Source: Salinicoccus roseus
GTDB lineage: Bacteria; Bacillota; Bacilli; Staphylococcales; Salinicoccaceae
Direction: 5' to 3'
Length of the DNA stretch: 64,000 nt
NCBI RefSeq assembly: GCF_003814515.1
Contig: NZ_RKQJ01000001.1
Span: 1,302,001 to 1,366,000 of the forward strand
The notes beneath the pieces were generated by a model, which worked only from the letters and a program-made list of their open reading frames with translations, made no database searches and had not been told where the DNA came from. Below are positions 18,013 to 27,504 of the stretch, piece after piece (within the stretch, counting starts at the first letter, position 1; every line of letters begins with the position of its first letter). The position numbers and the translations under genes are program-made.

Positions 18013-21000
18013 GCCAATTGACCTCCTTCATTTTTCTTACTGCCACATACACATCCCTCTGGTTCCCTATCGGTCCATAGTAGTTGAAACCGTAGCTTGT
18101 CTGGGCATATCCCCCGACCATCTGTGTCGGTTTCATGTGTATTCTCGTCGGCGCGTTGTGGCTGCCGCCCCTTGTATCCGTAATTTCAGAACCCGGCATC
18201 TCAATATGCTTGTCCTGTGCGTGATACATGAACATCGTCCCTTTAGGCATCCTGTGGGAAACGACTGCCCGTGCGTTGACCACGCCGTTGCGGTTGTAAA
18301 CTTCAAGCCAATCATTGTCGTTGATGTCGTGCGCTTCTGCATCCAGCCTGGAGAGCCACACTGTCGGTCCGCCCCTGAAGAGCGTCAGCATGTGCAGGTT
18401 GTCCTGGTATGTGGAGTGGATATTCCACTTGCCGTGCGGCGTCAGATACCTCAGTACGAGGCTGTCGACGCCTCCTTTGACCTGCTTATCCCTTGTGCCG
18501 AACACCATCGGCGGCAGCGTCGGTTTATAGACCGGCAGCGCCTCCCCGAACTGCAGGAACATGTCATGGTCCAAATAGAATGACTGGCGCCCTGTCAGTG
18601 TCCTGAACGGTACGTTATGCTCAACATTTATCGTGAATGGGCTGTAGCGTTTGCCTGGTCTGTTGTAGCCCTGGAACACTGCAGTCGGCAGCACTTCCCT
18701 TGGCTGTGCGGTAATGTTCTTGAAGGTGATCTTCTCATGTTCACGCTCGGCTGCAATGCCTGTGACCGACATGCCCGTCTGATTCTGCAGGTTTTCATAG
18801 GACTTCCTGGACACTTCACCATTCGAGCAGGAAGCAACATGGAGGATGACATCGGCAACATTCCTTGCTGTGCCCATCTTCGGCAGGCCATCCTTGATCG
18901 TACCGTCGGTATAGACTCCGAGCATATCCTTCAGTTCCTCGTACTGGTCGCTCACATCGAATGAAATGCCATGTGCCCCGATATTCGTCTTGAACTTTGG
19001 TCCGGCAGTGATGAACTTGTCGTACACTTCCGTATAGTCCCGCTCCACCACTTTCATTCCCGGCATCGTCTGCCCAGGAATGGCTTCGACCTCTCCTTTC
19101 GACCAATCCTTCACATGGCCGAGCGGCTGTGCGATCTCCTGTTTCGTATCATGGGCCAATGGTGCTGTGACAAGGTCCTTATGCTTGCCCGGCAGATGTT
19201 CTTTCGCCATGTCGGTGAACCTTTTCGACAGGTCCTTGAATATGTTCCAGTCGGATTTCGACTCCCACAGCGGGTCGACCGCAGGATTGAACGGGTGGAT
19301 GAACGGGTGCATGTCGGTACTTGAAATATCATGCTTCTCGTACCATGTCGCCGCCGGCAGGATGATGTCCGCATAGATCGGTGTCGCCGTCATCCTGAAG
19401 TCGAGTGCGATCATGAGATCGAGCTTCCCTTCGACATCATCGCGCCATTCGATCTCTTCAGGGATGAATTCATCGTTCGGTGTGGCGAGCAGGCCGTTTT
19501 TGGCCCCGAGCAGGTGCTTCATGAAGTACTCCTGCCCTTTCGCAGAAGAGGAGATCAAGTTGGAGCGCCAGATGAACAATGTTTTAGGGTGGTTCTCCTT
19601 CGCACCCGGATCTTCAATCGCAAATCGTGTTTCCTTATTCTTCAGCTGATCGACTGCGAGGTCGATGATGGCCTGATCGGAGTCATCCCCCTTGGCAGCG
19701 GCCTCCTTGGCAAAGTCAAGGCTGCTCTTATTGAACTGCGGATAGCTCGGCAGCCATCCAAGTCTCGCTGCAAGTACGTTGTAGTCCGCAGGGTGCCTGT
19801 AGTCGATCTTCTCTGCTGTCGGAGACTGCAGTGCATCTGCACCAGCCTCTTCATATCTCCATTGCTCTGTAGCAAAGTAGAACCAGCTCGTTGCATTCTG
19901 CTGGCGCGGTGGTGCCTGCCAGTCCTTCGCAAATGCGACATGTCCCCAACCTTCATAGGGACGCACCTTCTCCTGTCCGACGTAGTGTGCCCAGCCGCCG
20001 CCGTTCTTGCCTTGACAGCCGCACAGCATCACAAGGTTCAAGATCGCCCTGTATATCGTGTCGGAGTTGAACCAGTGGTTGATGCCGGCACCCATGATGA
20101 TCATGGAACGGCCGTCCGTATCGACTGCGTTCTGTGCAAATTCACGTGCAATCTGAATGACGAGAGATTGCTTCACACCGGTGATCTCTTCCTGCCATGC
20201 TGGCGTATAGATGCAGGAAGCATCATCATAGCCACGCGCTTCATTTTCAGTGCCGAAGCGGTTGACGCCATACTGGCTGGTCATCAGGTCGTAGATTGTC
20301 GCCACATAGCGCTCCGTACCGTCCGCAAGCTTCACTCTGCGTGCTGCGATCGGACGCTTGAATACGCTGTTGCCGGCATTGTCGAAATACGGGAATACGA
20401 CTTCGATCACTTCAGCATCATGTCCTTCGACAGTGAGCGCCGGATCGATGATTGAACCATCCTCCTGTTCAAGTCTGAGGTTCCACTGCTTGCCGTCTTC
20501 CCAGCGCTGTCCCATCGTGCCATTGGGAGCGAGCAGCTGATCCGTGTTGCCATCCAGGATGACGGGCTTCCACTCTGCGTTCGTGGATTCGATGCCAAGA
20601 TCGCTTTCCCTCAGGAACCTTCCCGCCTTCAGAGTATCCTGGAAATCGTCCAGCATGATCAGGAACGGCATGTCGGTGAAGCGTTTCGCATAATCTATGA
20701 ACATCGGCTCCTGCCTCTGATGATAGAACTCGTCCAGGATGACATGCGTCATTCCCTGTGCGAGTGCTGCATCCGTGCCCGGATTCGGAGCAAGCCAGTT
20801 ATCCGCGAATTTGACGTTCTCTGCATAGTCCGGTGCCACAGAAACGATTTTCGTCCCCTTGTATCTCACTTCCGTCATGAAGTGGGCATCCGGTGTGCGG
20901 GTCAACGGTACGTTCGACCCCCACATCATCAGATAGTTGGAGTTGTACCAGTCCGCCGATTCCGGAACATCCGTCTGTTCGCCCCAGATTTGAGGTGAGG

Positions 21001-21673
21001 CGTTCGGAAGATCTGCGTACCAGTCGTAGAAGCTGAGCATCTCGCCGCCGAGCAGAGAGATGAACCTTGAACCTGCTGCATAGCTGATCATGCTCATTGC
21101 AGGAATTGGCGTGAATCCTGCAATGCGGTCAGGGCCGTATTTCCTGATCGTGTAGATGAGCTGGGCCGCGATCAGCTGCGTCGCATCCTTCCACGTGACG
21201 CGCACGTGGCCGCCCATGCCCCTTGCCTGCTTGTAGGACTTTGCCTTCTCTTCATCCTCGACGATGCTTGCCCATGCCTGGATCGGATCATCCTGTTCTT
21301 CGAGTGCCGTCCGCCACAGACGCCACAGCTTGCCTCTCATATATGGAAACTTGATGCGCATCGGGCTGTATTCGTACCATGAGAAGGAGGCGCCGCGTGG
21401 ACATCCCCGCGGTTCATATTCCGGCATATCGGTACCGCAGGAAGGATAGTCCGTCTGCTGGTTTTCCCATGTTATGATGCCGTTCTTGACGAATACCTTC
21501 CAGGAGCAGGAGCCTGTACAGTTTACCCCGTGGGTCGTCCTGACGACCTTATCGTGACTCCAGCGCTGCCGGTACATCTTCTCCCATTCCCTGCTCTTAT
21601 CTTCCATTATTGACCAGTTACCGTTGAATTTTTCCGTTGGTTCGAAAAACTTCAGACCGAACAATTTCTTCAT
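18002..21673 (-). CDS. narG: respiratory nitrate reductase alpha subunit NarG
   Basis: 1223 residues. The N-terminal FS0 cluster ligands are His48, Cys52 and Cys56 (HGVNCTGSC), with the next Cys in PRGCPRGASFSWYEYSP. The molybdopterin oxidoreductase and dinucleotide-binding domains follow, with NSNYLMMWGSNVPLTRTPDAHF and LTGRQSFYLDHDMF. It reduces nitrate to nitrite at Mo-bisMGD in the cytoplasm. ATG at 21673 is 8 bases after AGGAG; the GTG 9 bases upstream overlaps that site. First gene of narGHJI-nreABC, with an NreC-type site about 80 bases upstream. Confidence 0.97.
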   Translation of the reverse strand: MKKLFGLKFFEPTEKFNGNWSIMEDKSREWEKMYRQRWSHDKVVRTTHGVNCTGSCSWKVFVKNGIITWENQQTDYPSCGTDMPEYEPRGCPRGASFSWYEYSPMRIKFPYMRGKLWRLWRTALEEQDDPIQAWASIVEDEEKAKSYKQARGMGGHVRVTWKDATQLIAAQLIYTIRKYGPDRIAGFTPIPAMSMISYAAGSRFISLLGGEMLSFYDWYADLPNASPQIWGEQTDVPESADWYNSNYLMMWGSNVPLTRTPDAHFMTEVRYKGTKIVSVAPDYAENVKFADNWLAPNPGTDAALAQGMTHVILDEFYHQRQEPMFIDYAKRFTDMPFLIMLDDFQDTLKAGRFLRESDLGIESTNAEWKPVILDGNTDQLLAPNGTMGQRWEDGKQWNLRLEQEDGSIIDPALTVEGHDAEVIEVVFPYFDNAGNSVFKRPIAARRVKLADGTERYVATIYDLMTSQYGVNRFGTENEARGYDDASCIYTPAWQEEITGVKQSLVIQIAREFAQNAVDTDGRSMIIMGAGINHWFNSDTIYRAILNLVMLCGCQGKNGGGWAHYVGQEKVRPYEGWGHVAFAKDWQAPPRQQNATSWFYFATEQWRYEEAGADALQSPTAEKIDYRHPADYNVLAARLGWLPSYPQFNKSSLDFAKEAAAKGDDSDQAIIDLAVDQLKNKETRFAIEDPGAKENHPKTLFIWRSNLISSSAKGQEYFMKHLLGAKNGLLATPNDEFIPEEIEWRDDVEGKLDLMIALDFRMTATPIYADIILPAATWYEKHDISSTDMHPFIHPFNPAVDPLWESKSDWNIFKDLSKRFTDMAKEHLPGKHKDLVTAPLAHDTKQEIAQPLGHVKDWSKGEVEAIPGQTMPGMKVVERDYTEVYDKFITAGPKFKTNIGAHGISFDVSDQYEELKDMLGVYTDGTIKDGLPKMGTARNVADVILHVASCSNGEVSRKSYENLQNQTGMSVTGIAAEREHEKITFKNITAQPREVLPTAVFQGYNRPGKRYSPFTINVEHNVPFRTLTGRQSFYLDHDMFLQFGEALPVYKPTLPPMVFGTRDKQVKGGVDSLVLRYLTPHGKWNIHSTYQDNLHMLTLFRGGPTVWLSRLDAEAHDINDNDWLEVYNRNGVVNARAVVSHRMPKGTMFMYHAQDKHIEMPGSEITDTRGGSHNAPTRIHMKPTQMVGGYAQTSYGFNYYGPIGNQRDVYVAVRKMKEVNWLED

Positions 21674-21750
21674 CTGTGCCACTCCTATCAGAATATCTAC
21701 TATGACTCTAAGATATATCCATTATCTGACTGTTTCAGAAAGAATGATAT

Positions 21751-21764
21751 TAGGGAAATTCCTA
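21751..21764 (-). promoter_or_regulatory. NreC-type binding palindrome upstream of narG
   Basis: TAGGGAAATTCCTA agrees with 9 of 10 fixed positions of T[A/G]GGG-N4-CCC[C/T]A and lies 78-91 bases upstream of the narG start codon. It fits control of the operon by its own NreBC system. Confidence 0.7.
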
Positions 21765-21809
21765 CTTTTCCAAAAAGGCATAAAAAGATTGTGACAAGTA
21801 TGTAAAGTT

Positions 21810-21839
21810 TTCAAATTTTCTGTGACTCCATGGTAAAAT
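21810..21839 (+). promoter_or_regulatory. candidate SigA promoter of phoPR
   Basis: TTCAAA at 21810-21815 and TAAAAT at 21834-21839 with an 18-base spacer, about 60 bases before the phoP start. The 223-base region between narG and phoP holds both promoters. Confidence 0.45.
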
Positions 21840-21896
21840 ATAACGGCTGAGATAATTAGACATAAAAAACCGATCTATATGGAAGGAGCTATTACT

Positions 21897-22595
21897 GTGC
21901 ATAAGATCCTCGTAGTGGATGATGAGCCATCCATTGTTACATTGATGAAATTCAATCTGGAAAAGGCCGGATATGAAGTGATTACGGCGGAGGACGGGCG
22001 TCAGGGCCTGGACCTTTCCCTGACTGAGAAACCTGATCTGATCGTACTGGATCTGATGCTGCCCGGCATGGATGGGATGGATGTATGCAAGACACTCAGG
22101 CAGGAGAAGGTCGACACCCCGATCCTCATGCTGACGGCAAAAGATGAGGAATTCGACAAAATCCTTGGTCTCGAGCTCGGCGCAGACGACTACATGACAA
22201 AACCCTTCAGCCCAAGGGAAGTCGTCGCCCGCGTCAAGGCGATCCTCCGCAGGACACAGGTGCAGCAGGCACCCGATGATGCATCTTCAGTCATCAAGCT
22301 CGGGGCACTCGAAATCCATACCGACACCTATGATGTGTACGCCCGCGGTGAACAGCTCGTACTCACCCCAAAGGAGTACGAGCTGCTGCTCTACCTTTCA
22401 AACCATAAGAATAAAGTGCTCAGCCGCGACCAGCTGCTGAACGGTGTGTGGGACTTCCATTATGACGGGGATACACGGATCGTCGATGTCCATATCAGTC
22501 ATCTGCGCGAGAAGATCGAAGCCGATCCGAAACGCCCGGCCTACATCCGGACCATCCGGGGATTCGGATACAAGCTTGAGGTTCCGGCAGAATGA
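21897..22595 (+). CDS. phoP: response regulator PhoP (OmpR family)
   Basis: 232 residues: receiver domain starting MHKILVVDDEPS with Asp52 in IVLDLMLPGMDG and Lys in MTKPFSPREV, then a winged-helix domain with ELLLYLSNHKNKVLSRDQLLNGVWDF. Similar to staphylococcal PhoP, which controls phosphate starvation genes. The start is GTG at 21897, 7 bases after GGAAGGAGC, although the frame is open from an ATG at 21879. It overlaps phoR by 4 bases. Confidence 0.88.
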   Translation: MHKILVVDDEPSIVTLMKFNLEKAGYEVITAEDGRQGLDLSLTEKPDLIVLDLMLPGMDGMDVCKTLRQEKVDTPILMLTAKDEEFDKILGLELGADDYMTKPFSPREVVARVKAILRRTQVQQAPDDASSVIKLGALEIHTDTYDVYARGEQLVLTPKEYELLLYLSNHKNKVLSRDQLLNGVWDFHYDGDTRIVDVHISHLREKIEADPKRPAYIRTIRGFGYKLEVPAE

Positions 22596-24373
22596 AGCGG
22601 CTATGGTTCAGGATTGCTTCCGCCTTCTTCATCCTGATCCTCGTCCTGATTTTCATCCTCGGTTTCTTCCTGGCAGCTCTGCTGAAGAATGCCTATACCG
22701 ATATGACACGCAACCATCTCGTCGAAAATGCAGAGATGGTCACCCAGCTCATCGTCGCCTCGGAAAGCTACGGTGAACGCGAACAGCTGCAGGAACTCAT
22801 CCAGAACTTTGAACAGCCCATACAGATGCGCTTTACGGTTGTTGATACGGAAGGTGTGGTCCTTGCCGATTCCGAAAACGACCCTGCAGAGATGAATAAT
22901 CATTTCAACCGTCCTGAAATACAGGATGTGCTGGAGCAGGATGAGGCATTCGGAGAATCAATCCGCTATAGTACAACACAGGACTTCAATATGATGTATG
23001 TCGCCCTGCCGCTTGTTTCCGAAGGCGAGACTGTAGGAGCAGTCAGGACCTCCCTGTCCCTCGGCGTCATCGATGATGCCATGAATCGGCTGTGGTTCAG
23101 CCTGTCGATTGCCCTCGGCCTGATGTTCCTCATCGCCGCCATCGCAAGCACCATGCTCGCAAGGAGCATTACACGCCCGATCGACAGCATCATGAATGTC
23201 ACTTCCCGCCTGAGGAAGAATGACTACAGCAGCCGGGTGAACACGGAGGCGAAAGGGGAAATCGGCGACCTCTCCCAGTCCATCAATGCACTTGCTGCAA
23301 GCCTGCAGAGGCAGATGAAGGAAATCGAGGAGAACGAACAGCAGCTTACGAGCATCATTTCCAACATGGTAAGCGGCGTCATGCTCGTCAACCAGGATGG
23401 GAAGGTTGAACTGCTGAACTCGGCGATGGAGCGATTCCTATCCCAGCACAAAGGCAACCTCATCGGCCAGCCCTATGAAAAGGTGGGTGAGCGCTTCGCC
23501 CTCAGTCCGCACATACATGCCGTCTTTGAGACCAATGAAAAGGTGCATGAAGAAGTCCACTCCTATTACCCTCAGGAACGCATCATGGATGCCCATCTCG
23601 CCCCCTATTATGGCCAAGGGTGGCAGCAGCGGGGTGTGATCGTCGTCCTCCACGACATTACAGAGATAAGAAGGCTCGAAAAGATGCGCAGCGACTTTGT
23701 TGCGAATGTATCCCATGAACTGAAGACCCCCGTCACTTCCGTCAGGGGGTTCTCGGAGACTCTGATGAGCGGGGAAGTGACCGATGAGGAAACAACTAAG
23801 CAGTTCCTCAAGATCATACACGATGAAAGCCAGCGACTCGACCGACTCATAAGGGATCTTCTGAACCTCTCCAAGATTGAAAGGCAGAAGATGCCGCTGA
23901 ACCTTGAAACACTCAACATGACAGCACTTGTCCACGAAGTGTCCGTTACACTGCAGGGGGCCATCGAAGAGAAGCAGACGAGGCTGGTGCTCCCCGACCC
24001 ATCAAAGGATGTATATCTCCAAGGGGATGAAGACCGTCTCAGACAGATCATACTCAATCTGGTGGGTAATGGCATCAACTATACTGCCGAAGGCGGTACT
24101 GTCACAGTCTCATTGAAGGAGAATGTCGAAAAGGTCCGACTCATCATCAAGGATGATGGCATCGGTATCCCCGAAGAGAGCCTCCCCCGCATATTCGAAC
24201 GCTTCTACCGTGTGGACCGGGCCCGTTCCCGCCACTCCGGTGGTACAGGACTCGGCCTTGCCATAGTCAAGCACCTGATAGAGTCCCACCATGGGGAAAT
24301 AGAAGTGGAGAGCCGCGAAGGTGAAGGCACAACCTTCACCGTCATACTGCCGAAAAAGCAGGAAGAAAAATAG
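22592..24373 (+). CDS. phoR: sensor histidine kinase PhoR
   Basis: 593 residues: membrane helix at about 9-30, an extracellular sensor segment of about 130 residues, a second helix near 165-190, HAMP, a PAS domain from about 250, HisKA with FVANVSHELKTPVTSVRG giving His375, and HATPase with LVGNGINYT, DDGIGIPEESLPRIFERFYR and GGTGLGLAIVKHL. It phosphorylates PhoP. Assignment as PhoR rather than another WalK/PhoR-type kinase rests on the domain order and the PhoP partner. Confidence 0.86.
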   Translation: MKRLWFRIASAFFILILVLIFILGFFLAALLKNAYTDMTRNHLVENAEMVTQLIVASESYGEREQLQELIQNFEQPIQMRFTVVDTEGVVLADSENDPAEMNNHFNRPEIQDVLEQDEAFGESIRYSTTQDFNMMYVALPLVSEGETVGAVRTSLSLGVIDDAMNRLWFSLSIALGLMFLIAAIASTMLARSITRPIDSIMNVTSRLRKNDYSSRVNTEAKGEIGDLSQSINALAASLQRQMKEIEENEQQLTSIISNMVSGVMLVNQDGKVELLNSAMERFLSQHKGNLIGQPYEKVGERFALSPHIHAVFETNEKVHEEVHSYYPQERIMDAHLAPYYGQGWQQRGVIVVLHDITEIRRLEKMRSDFVANVSHELKTPVTSVRGFSETLMSGEVTDEETTKQFLKIIHDESQRLDRLIRDLLNLSKIERQKMPLNLETLNMTALVHEVSVTLQGAIEEKQTRLVLPDPSKDVYLQGDEDRLRQIILNLVGNGINYTAEGGTVTVSLKENVEKVRLIIKDDGIGIPEESLPRIFERFYRVDRARSRHSGGTGLGLAIVKHLIESHHGEIEVESREGEGTTFTVILPKKQEEK

Positions 24374-24411
24374 AAACGGTTGTGTCCATCAACATCCGGC
24401 CATATTAAATG

Positions 24412-24450
24412 GAAAGGCCCCCTGCTTCCTAAGGAAGCAGGGGGCCTTTC
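24412..24450. terminator. bidirectional terminator between phoR and scdA-like gene
   Basis: GAAAGGCCCCCTGCTTCC and its reverse complement lie almost back to back, giving a stem of up to 18 bp. It sits between two convergent genes, 38 bases after the phoR stop and 12 bases from the other stop. Confidence 0.85.
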
Positions 24451-24461
24451 GGTCTGCACTT

Positions 24462-25151
24462 CTATTGGTCATGGGTCTCCCTCACCCTTTTGAAGAGAAT
24501 ATTATTCTCAAGGTGCACATGGTCGAGGGTGGCTTTCTCAAGGTTTTCCAACCTCTGATAAACGAATCGGATGATTCCCGGATCCCCTTCTTTCGCCGTA
24601 TAATCATTCGTCAGATCCCTGAAGCGCCAGAACGCTTCAGCGGCATTGCGGTGTTCATCCTCAAGCTCTGTCATATGCGGTTTCAGGGCCTCCCGTTTAT
24701 CATCTGAAGGCGCCTCAATGAATGACTCCAGCATCGGAAAGACATTGTCATCTTCATCCCTCGTATGGTCAAGGAGTGCTTCCTTCAAGTTCAGGAAGAT
24801 GTCCTCGACAGCTTCCAGGCTTGCATCCTCCTTCACCATCTTCTCTACATAGGATTCAAGGACAGGAAGCTCATCCTTCAGATCTTCATGATATTTCCTC
24901 TGTATATATTTGATGATGCCCGCTTCATCCATATATTTTATATCAATGCCATCCTGATTTGCGGATTCCTCTGCATTAATCTCATACAACAGGTTTTCCA
25001 ATGGAAGCTGGTGGTTCAACGCCGCTTCCTTCAATGTCCTGTTTCCATCATTGGCGAAATCGATTCTCTGCTTCCTTAGAATGTCTCCTGATTTCGGGAT
25101 TTCTGTTACTATGTCACCAAGCGTCATCTTTTCAGTAATTGTTTTCACCAT
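24462..25151 (-). CDS. scdA: ScdA/RIC-like iron-sulfur cluster repair diiron protein, variant lacking the CC motif
   Basis: 229 residues in the ScdA/YtfE layout: a short N-terminal DUF542 domain (about 1-60) and a hemerythrin-like domain with HEDLKDELPVLESYVEKM, LLDHTRDEDDNVFPML, ELEDEHRNAAEAFWRFRDL and LDHVHLENNILFKR. This family repairs iron-sulfur clusters damaged by nitric oxide or peroxide. In the N-terminal domain the usual DFCCGG motif reads DFANDGNRTL (residues 31-40), so both Cys are absent. ATG at 25151 follows GGAGG. Its place beside nitrate respiration genes fits nitric oxide stress. Confidence 0.82.
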   Translation of the reverse strand: MVKTITEKMTLGDIVTEIPKSGDILRKQRIDFANDGNRTLKEAALNHQLPLENLLYEINAEESANQDGIDIKYMDEAGIIKYIQRKYHEDLKDELPVLESYVEKMVKEDASLEAVEDIFLNLKEALLDHTRDEDDNVFPMLESFIEAPSDDKREALKPHMTELEDEHRNAAEAFWRFRDLTNDYTAKEGDPGIIRFVYQRLENLEKATLDHVHLENNILFKRVRETHDQ

Positions 25152-25215
25152 GCATTCCTCCTCATTTACTGTAACCATACCTTTATAATGCTTTAATTAA
25201 ACGAATTTGTTTACA

Positions 25216-25241
25216 GTTTAATGAAACATCCCGAAGGGTAT
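25216..25241 (+). promoter_or_regulatory. SigB promoter of the 322-residue protein gene
   Basis: GTTTAA (25216-25221), a 14-base spacer and GGGTAT (25236-25241) match the SigB consensus GTTTAA-N12..15-GGGTAT at all 12 positions. It lies 41 bases before the start codon. Confidence 0.85.
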
Positions 25242-25281
25242 ATTATAATCATCATATACGAAGTTTCTGGAGGTTAGATAA

Positions 25282-26250
25282 ATGAATGATAAAGTGAAAA
25301 TGGCAGCTACGCTGCTTCCTGTTATACTCGTTCCTCTTTTTAATGAAAGAAAACGGATCAAAAAGCATCCTGATGTGCAAAAGATCGGAGAAGCATCGAC
25401 CACCGTCTATCATGCAGCTAAAGATAAGGGCAGCAGTGCTGCCGAATCTGTAAAGAATGCAGGTACATCCACATATCAGACGGGCAAATCAGCCGTTTCC
25501 AAAGTAGGCGGCGCCGTCACCGACAAGCGTATGAAGCACACCTACAAAAAAGACCAGAAACAGTATGAGCAGAGCCTGAAACAGGAGGAGTCCCTCCTCA
25601 AGCAATTTGAGAAGGAAAAGGAGAAGCATAGGAAAGACCGTCTGAAAGAGCAGACGGAAAGCAGGATTTCCGTTCCAAAGATGCTCCAATCAGGCCCTGA
25701 GGAGAAGAACGGGGATAAGTCACAGTCAATGACAGTGTCCGATGATCATAGGGAGCCCGATGCCGTCTCACCTGAAGCACAGGCGGAGAAAAAGTCCAAT
25801 CCGGACAACTATGGAATCGCTGTCGAATATGACACCGACCAATCCCGCAACCGCGCCAGCCTTTCGGAAGACGATGAAGAGAGATTGGCTATGGATACCA
25901 GTGAAGAAACAGGCGCCCAAAACAACGATGAACATGAAAGGCTGGACAACATGAATCAGAATATCAACCATTGGATCGACAAGAAAGTAAAAGGTCATGA
26001 TGAGGACACTTATGAAAACGGGGAACTTTTTACAGAGCACAAGAACGTCCTGGACCCGAGAAATGCAGAAACCAGGAATGAAAATACTGAACAGGACAAT
26101 TCACTTTTCAACCAGCACCGGGCACTCCACGAATCCCAAGTCTCTTCCATAGGCAGAAGAACAGGGGAAGCGGGTGCAGTCAAAAAGTCCAGAAAGCAGA
26201 AAAAGCTTGAAAAGAAAATCAACAAGCACAGAAAGAAGCAGTACAAATAA
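25282..26250 (+). CDS. highly charged stress-type protein of unknown function
   Basis: 322 residues. A short hydrophobic stretch (MAATLLPVILVPL, about 7-19) is the only possible membrane segment; residues 35-80 are Ala/Ser/Lys rich and YtxH-like (KDKGSSAAESVKNAGTS), and the rest is strongly charged and probably unstructured or coiled coil, ending in a Lys-rich tail. I cannot name a function. GGAGGTTAGATAA precedes the ATG and a perfect SigB promoter lies 41 bases upstream, so it belongs to the general stress response. Membrane anchoring through the N-terminus is inferred. Confidence 0.75.
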   Translation: MNDKVKMAATLLPVILVPLFNERKRIKKHPDVQKIGEASTTVYHAAKDKGSSAAESVKNAGTSTYQTGKSAVSKVGGAVTDKRMKHTYKKDQKQYEQSLKQEESLLKQFEKEKEKHRKDRLKEQTESRISVPKMLQSGPEEKNGDKSQSMTVSDDHREPDAVSPEAQAEKKSNPDNYGIAVEYDTDQSRNRASLSEDDEERLAMDTSEETGAQNNDEHERLDNMNQNINHWIDKKVKGHDEDTYENGELFTEHKNVLDPRNAETRNENTEQDNSLFNQHRALHESQVSSIGRRTGEAGAVKKSRKQKKLEKKINKHRKKQYK

Positions 26251-26294
26251 TAGTCTGACATTATGAACTGCAATGCAGAGAGGGGCGGCAGACG

Positions 26295-26885
26295 ATGAAG
26301 ATCAACAACATCACCATATTCTGTGGTGCCAATACTGGAACTGACCCTATATACGAAGAGAGTGCCTATGCACTTGGACAGCTGTTGGCAGAAAAAGAGA
26401 TAGGTATCATATTCGGTGGAGGCGTTGTAGGACTGATGGGTGCTGTAGCTGACGGTGCCCTTTCAAAAGGCGGCACTGTAACAGGGGTCATACCACAGTT
26501 TCTGGTGGACCGCGAGATGGCACACCCAGAAGTTCAGCATATGGAAGTCGTCGAGAGCATGCATGAGAGGAAGGCACGGATGGAAACACTCGGCGATGCG
26601 ATCATCACGCTGCCGGGTGGCGCAGGAACGATGGAAGAGTTCTTTGAAATGTTCACCTGGGGACAGATTGGTTTGCAGAAGAAGCCGATTGGCCTGTTGG
26701 ATGTGAATAATTTCTTCGATGCCCTTACCGGCCTTTTCGAAAAACTCATTGAAGAAGGGTTCCTCGACGAGAAATATATGGGACAGCTTTTCATCGGAGA
26801 CGATGCCAATGAAATATTGAAAAGTTTTGAAGTCTACAAACCCATTGAGACAAGAACATATGAAACTGAAAAACGACGCCGCTAG
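26295..26885 (+). CDS. LOG family (TIGR00730) nucleoside monophosphate phosphoribohydrolase-like protein
   Basis: 196 residues beginning with IFCGANTG, then IIFGGGVVGLMGAVADGA and PGGAGTMEEFFE, the PGGxGTxxE motif that forms the LOG active site. Plant and actinobacterial members cleave cytokinin ribotide to free base; bacterial members act as AMP or related nucleotide phosphoribohydrolases. GAGGGGCGGCAGACG precedes the ATG. It may be co-transcribed with the preceding gene (44-base gap) and ends in a terminator overlapping its stop codon. Confidence 0.87.
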   Translation: MKINNITIFCGANTGTDPIYEESAYALGQLLAEKEIGIIFGGGVVGLMGAVADGALSKGGTVTGVIPQFLVDREMAHPEVQHMEVVESMHERKARMETLGDAIITLPGGAGTMEEFFEMFTWGQIGLQKKPIGLLDVNNFFDALTGLFEKLIEEGFLDEKYMGQLFIGDDANEILKSFEVYKPIETRTYETEKRRR

Positions 26886-26898
26886 GACGTCGTTTTTT
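26871..26898 (+). terminator. terminator of the LOG family gene
   Basis: AAACGACG pairs with CGTCGTTT around a 9-base loop, followed by a run of T. The stop codon of the gene lies within the hairpin. The opposing acetyltransferase gene ends at 26899, so it may serve both. Confidence 0.85.
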
Positions 26899-27438
26899 TT
26901 ACATTTCCAACTTATATACAACGTGTTTCCTCAAGGAATGGCCTTCCATTATCAGCGGATGGTCAAACTCCTCCACCCTGGCCATGCCTATCTTCTCCAT
27001 CACATGGATCGACGGCCAGTTCCGCTTCGCTGCGAGACCATATACTTCCTTGATATCAGTATGGCGTTCGGCAAACTTGAGCACCCCCACCGCGGCCTCG
27101 GTCGCAAATCCCTGGTTCCAATGTTTCTTCATCAGACGCCATCCGATTTCTATGCAGGGAAGGAACTCAAGCCTGAAAGGTCCGTCTTCTTCCAATACCT
27201 GGATGCCTGTAAAACCGATGAATTCCCCGGTGTCCCGCCTTTCAACCGCAAACAGGCCAAATCCCCTATCTTCGATATCCTTCTGTGCATCCACTATGAA
27301 CTGCTTCGATGCCTCTGTCGAGAGCTTCTCCGGAAAATACCTGCGTACATCCGGATCTTGATTCATCGCGATGAAAGGGGCAGTATCACTCTGCTGCCAA
27401 TCACGCAATATCAAGCGCTTTGTTTTGATGTATTTCAT
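26899..27438 (-). CDS. GNAT family N-acetyltransferase (RimJ/RimL-like)
   Basis: 179 residues starting MKYIKTKRLILRDWQQSD, the usual opening of the Acetyltransf_3 group, with EIGWRLMKKHWNQGFATEAAVG (acetyl-CoA loop) and KRNWPSIHVMEKIGM. It likely acetylates a small molecule or a ribosomal or other protein N-terminus; the substrate is not deducible. ATG at 27438 follows GAGG by 7 bases and is preferred to an upstream frame extension. Confidence 0.85.
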   Translation of the reverse strand: MKYIKTKRLILRDWQQSDTAPFIAMNQDPDVRRYFPEKLSTEASKQFIVDAQKDIEDRGFGLFAVERRDTGEFIGFTGIQVLEEDGPFRLEFLPCIEIGWRLMKKHWNQGFATEAAVGVLKFAERHTDIKEVYGLAAKRNWPSIHVMEKIGMARVEEFDHPLIMEGHSLRKHVVYKLEM

Positions 27439-27504
27439 GCTTATCCTCAACCATTCTCTCATTTGTATAATGACTGTGTTCGATAGCTCCATCCATTAAA
27501 AATG

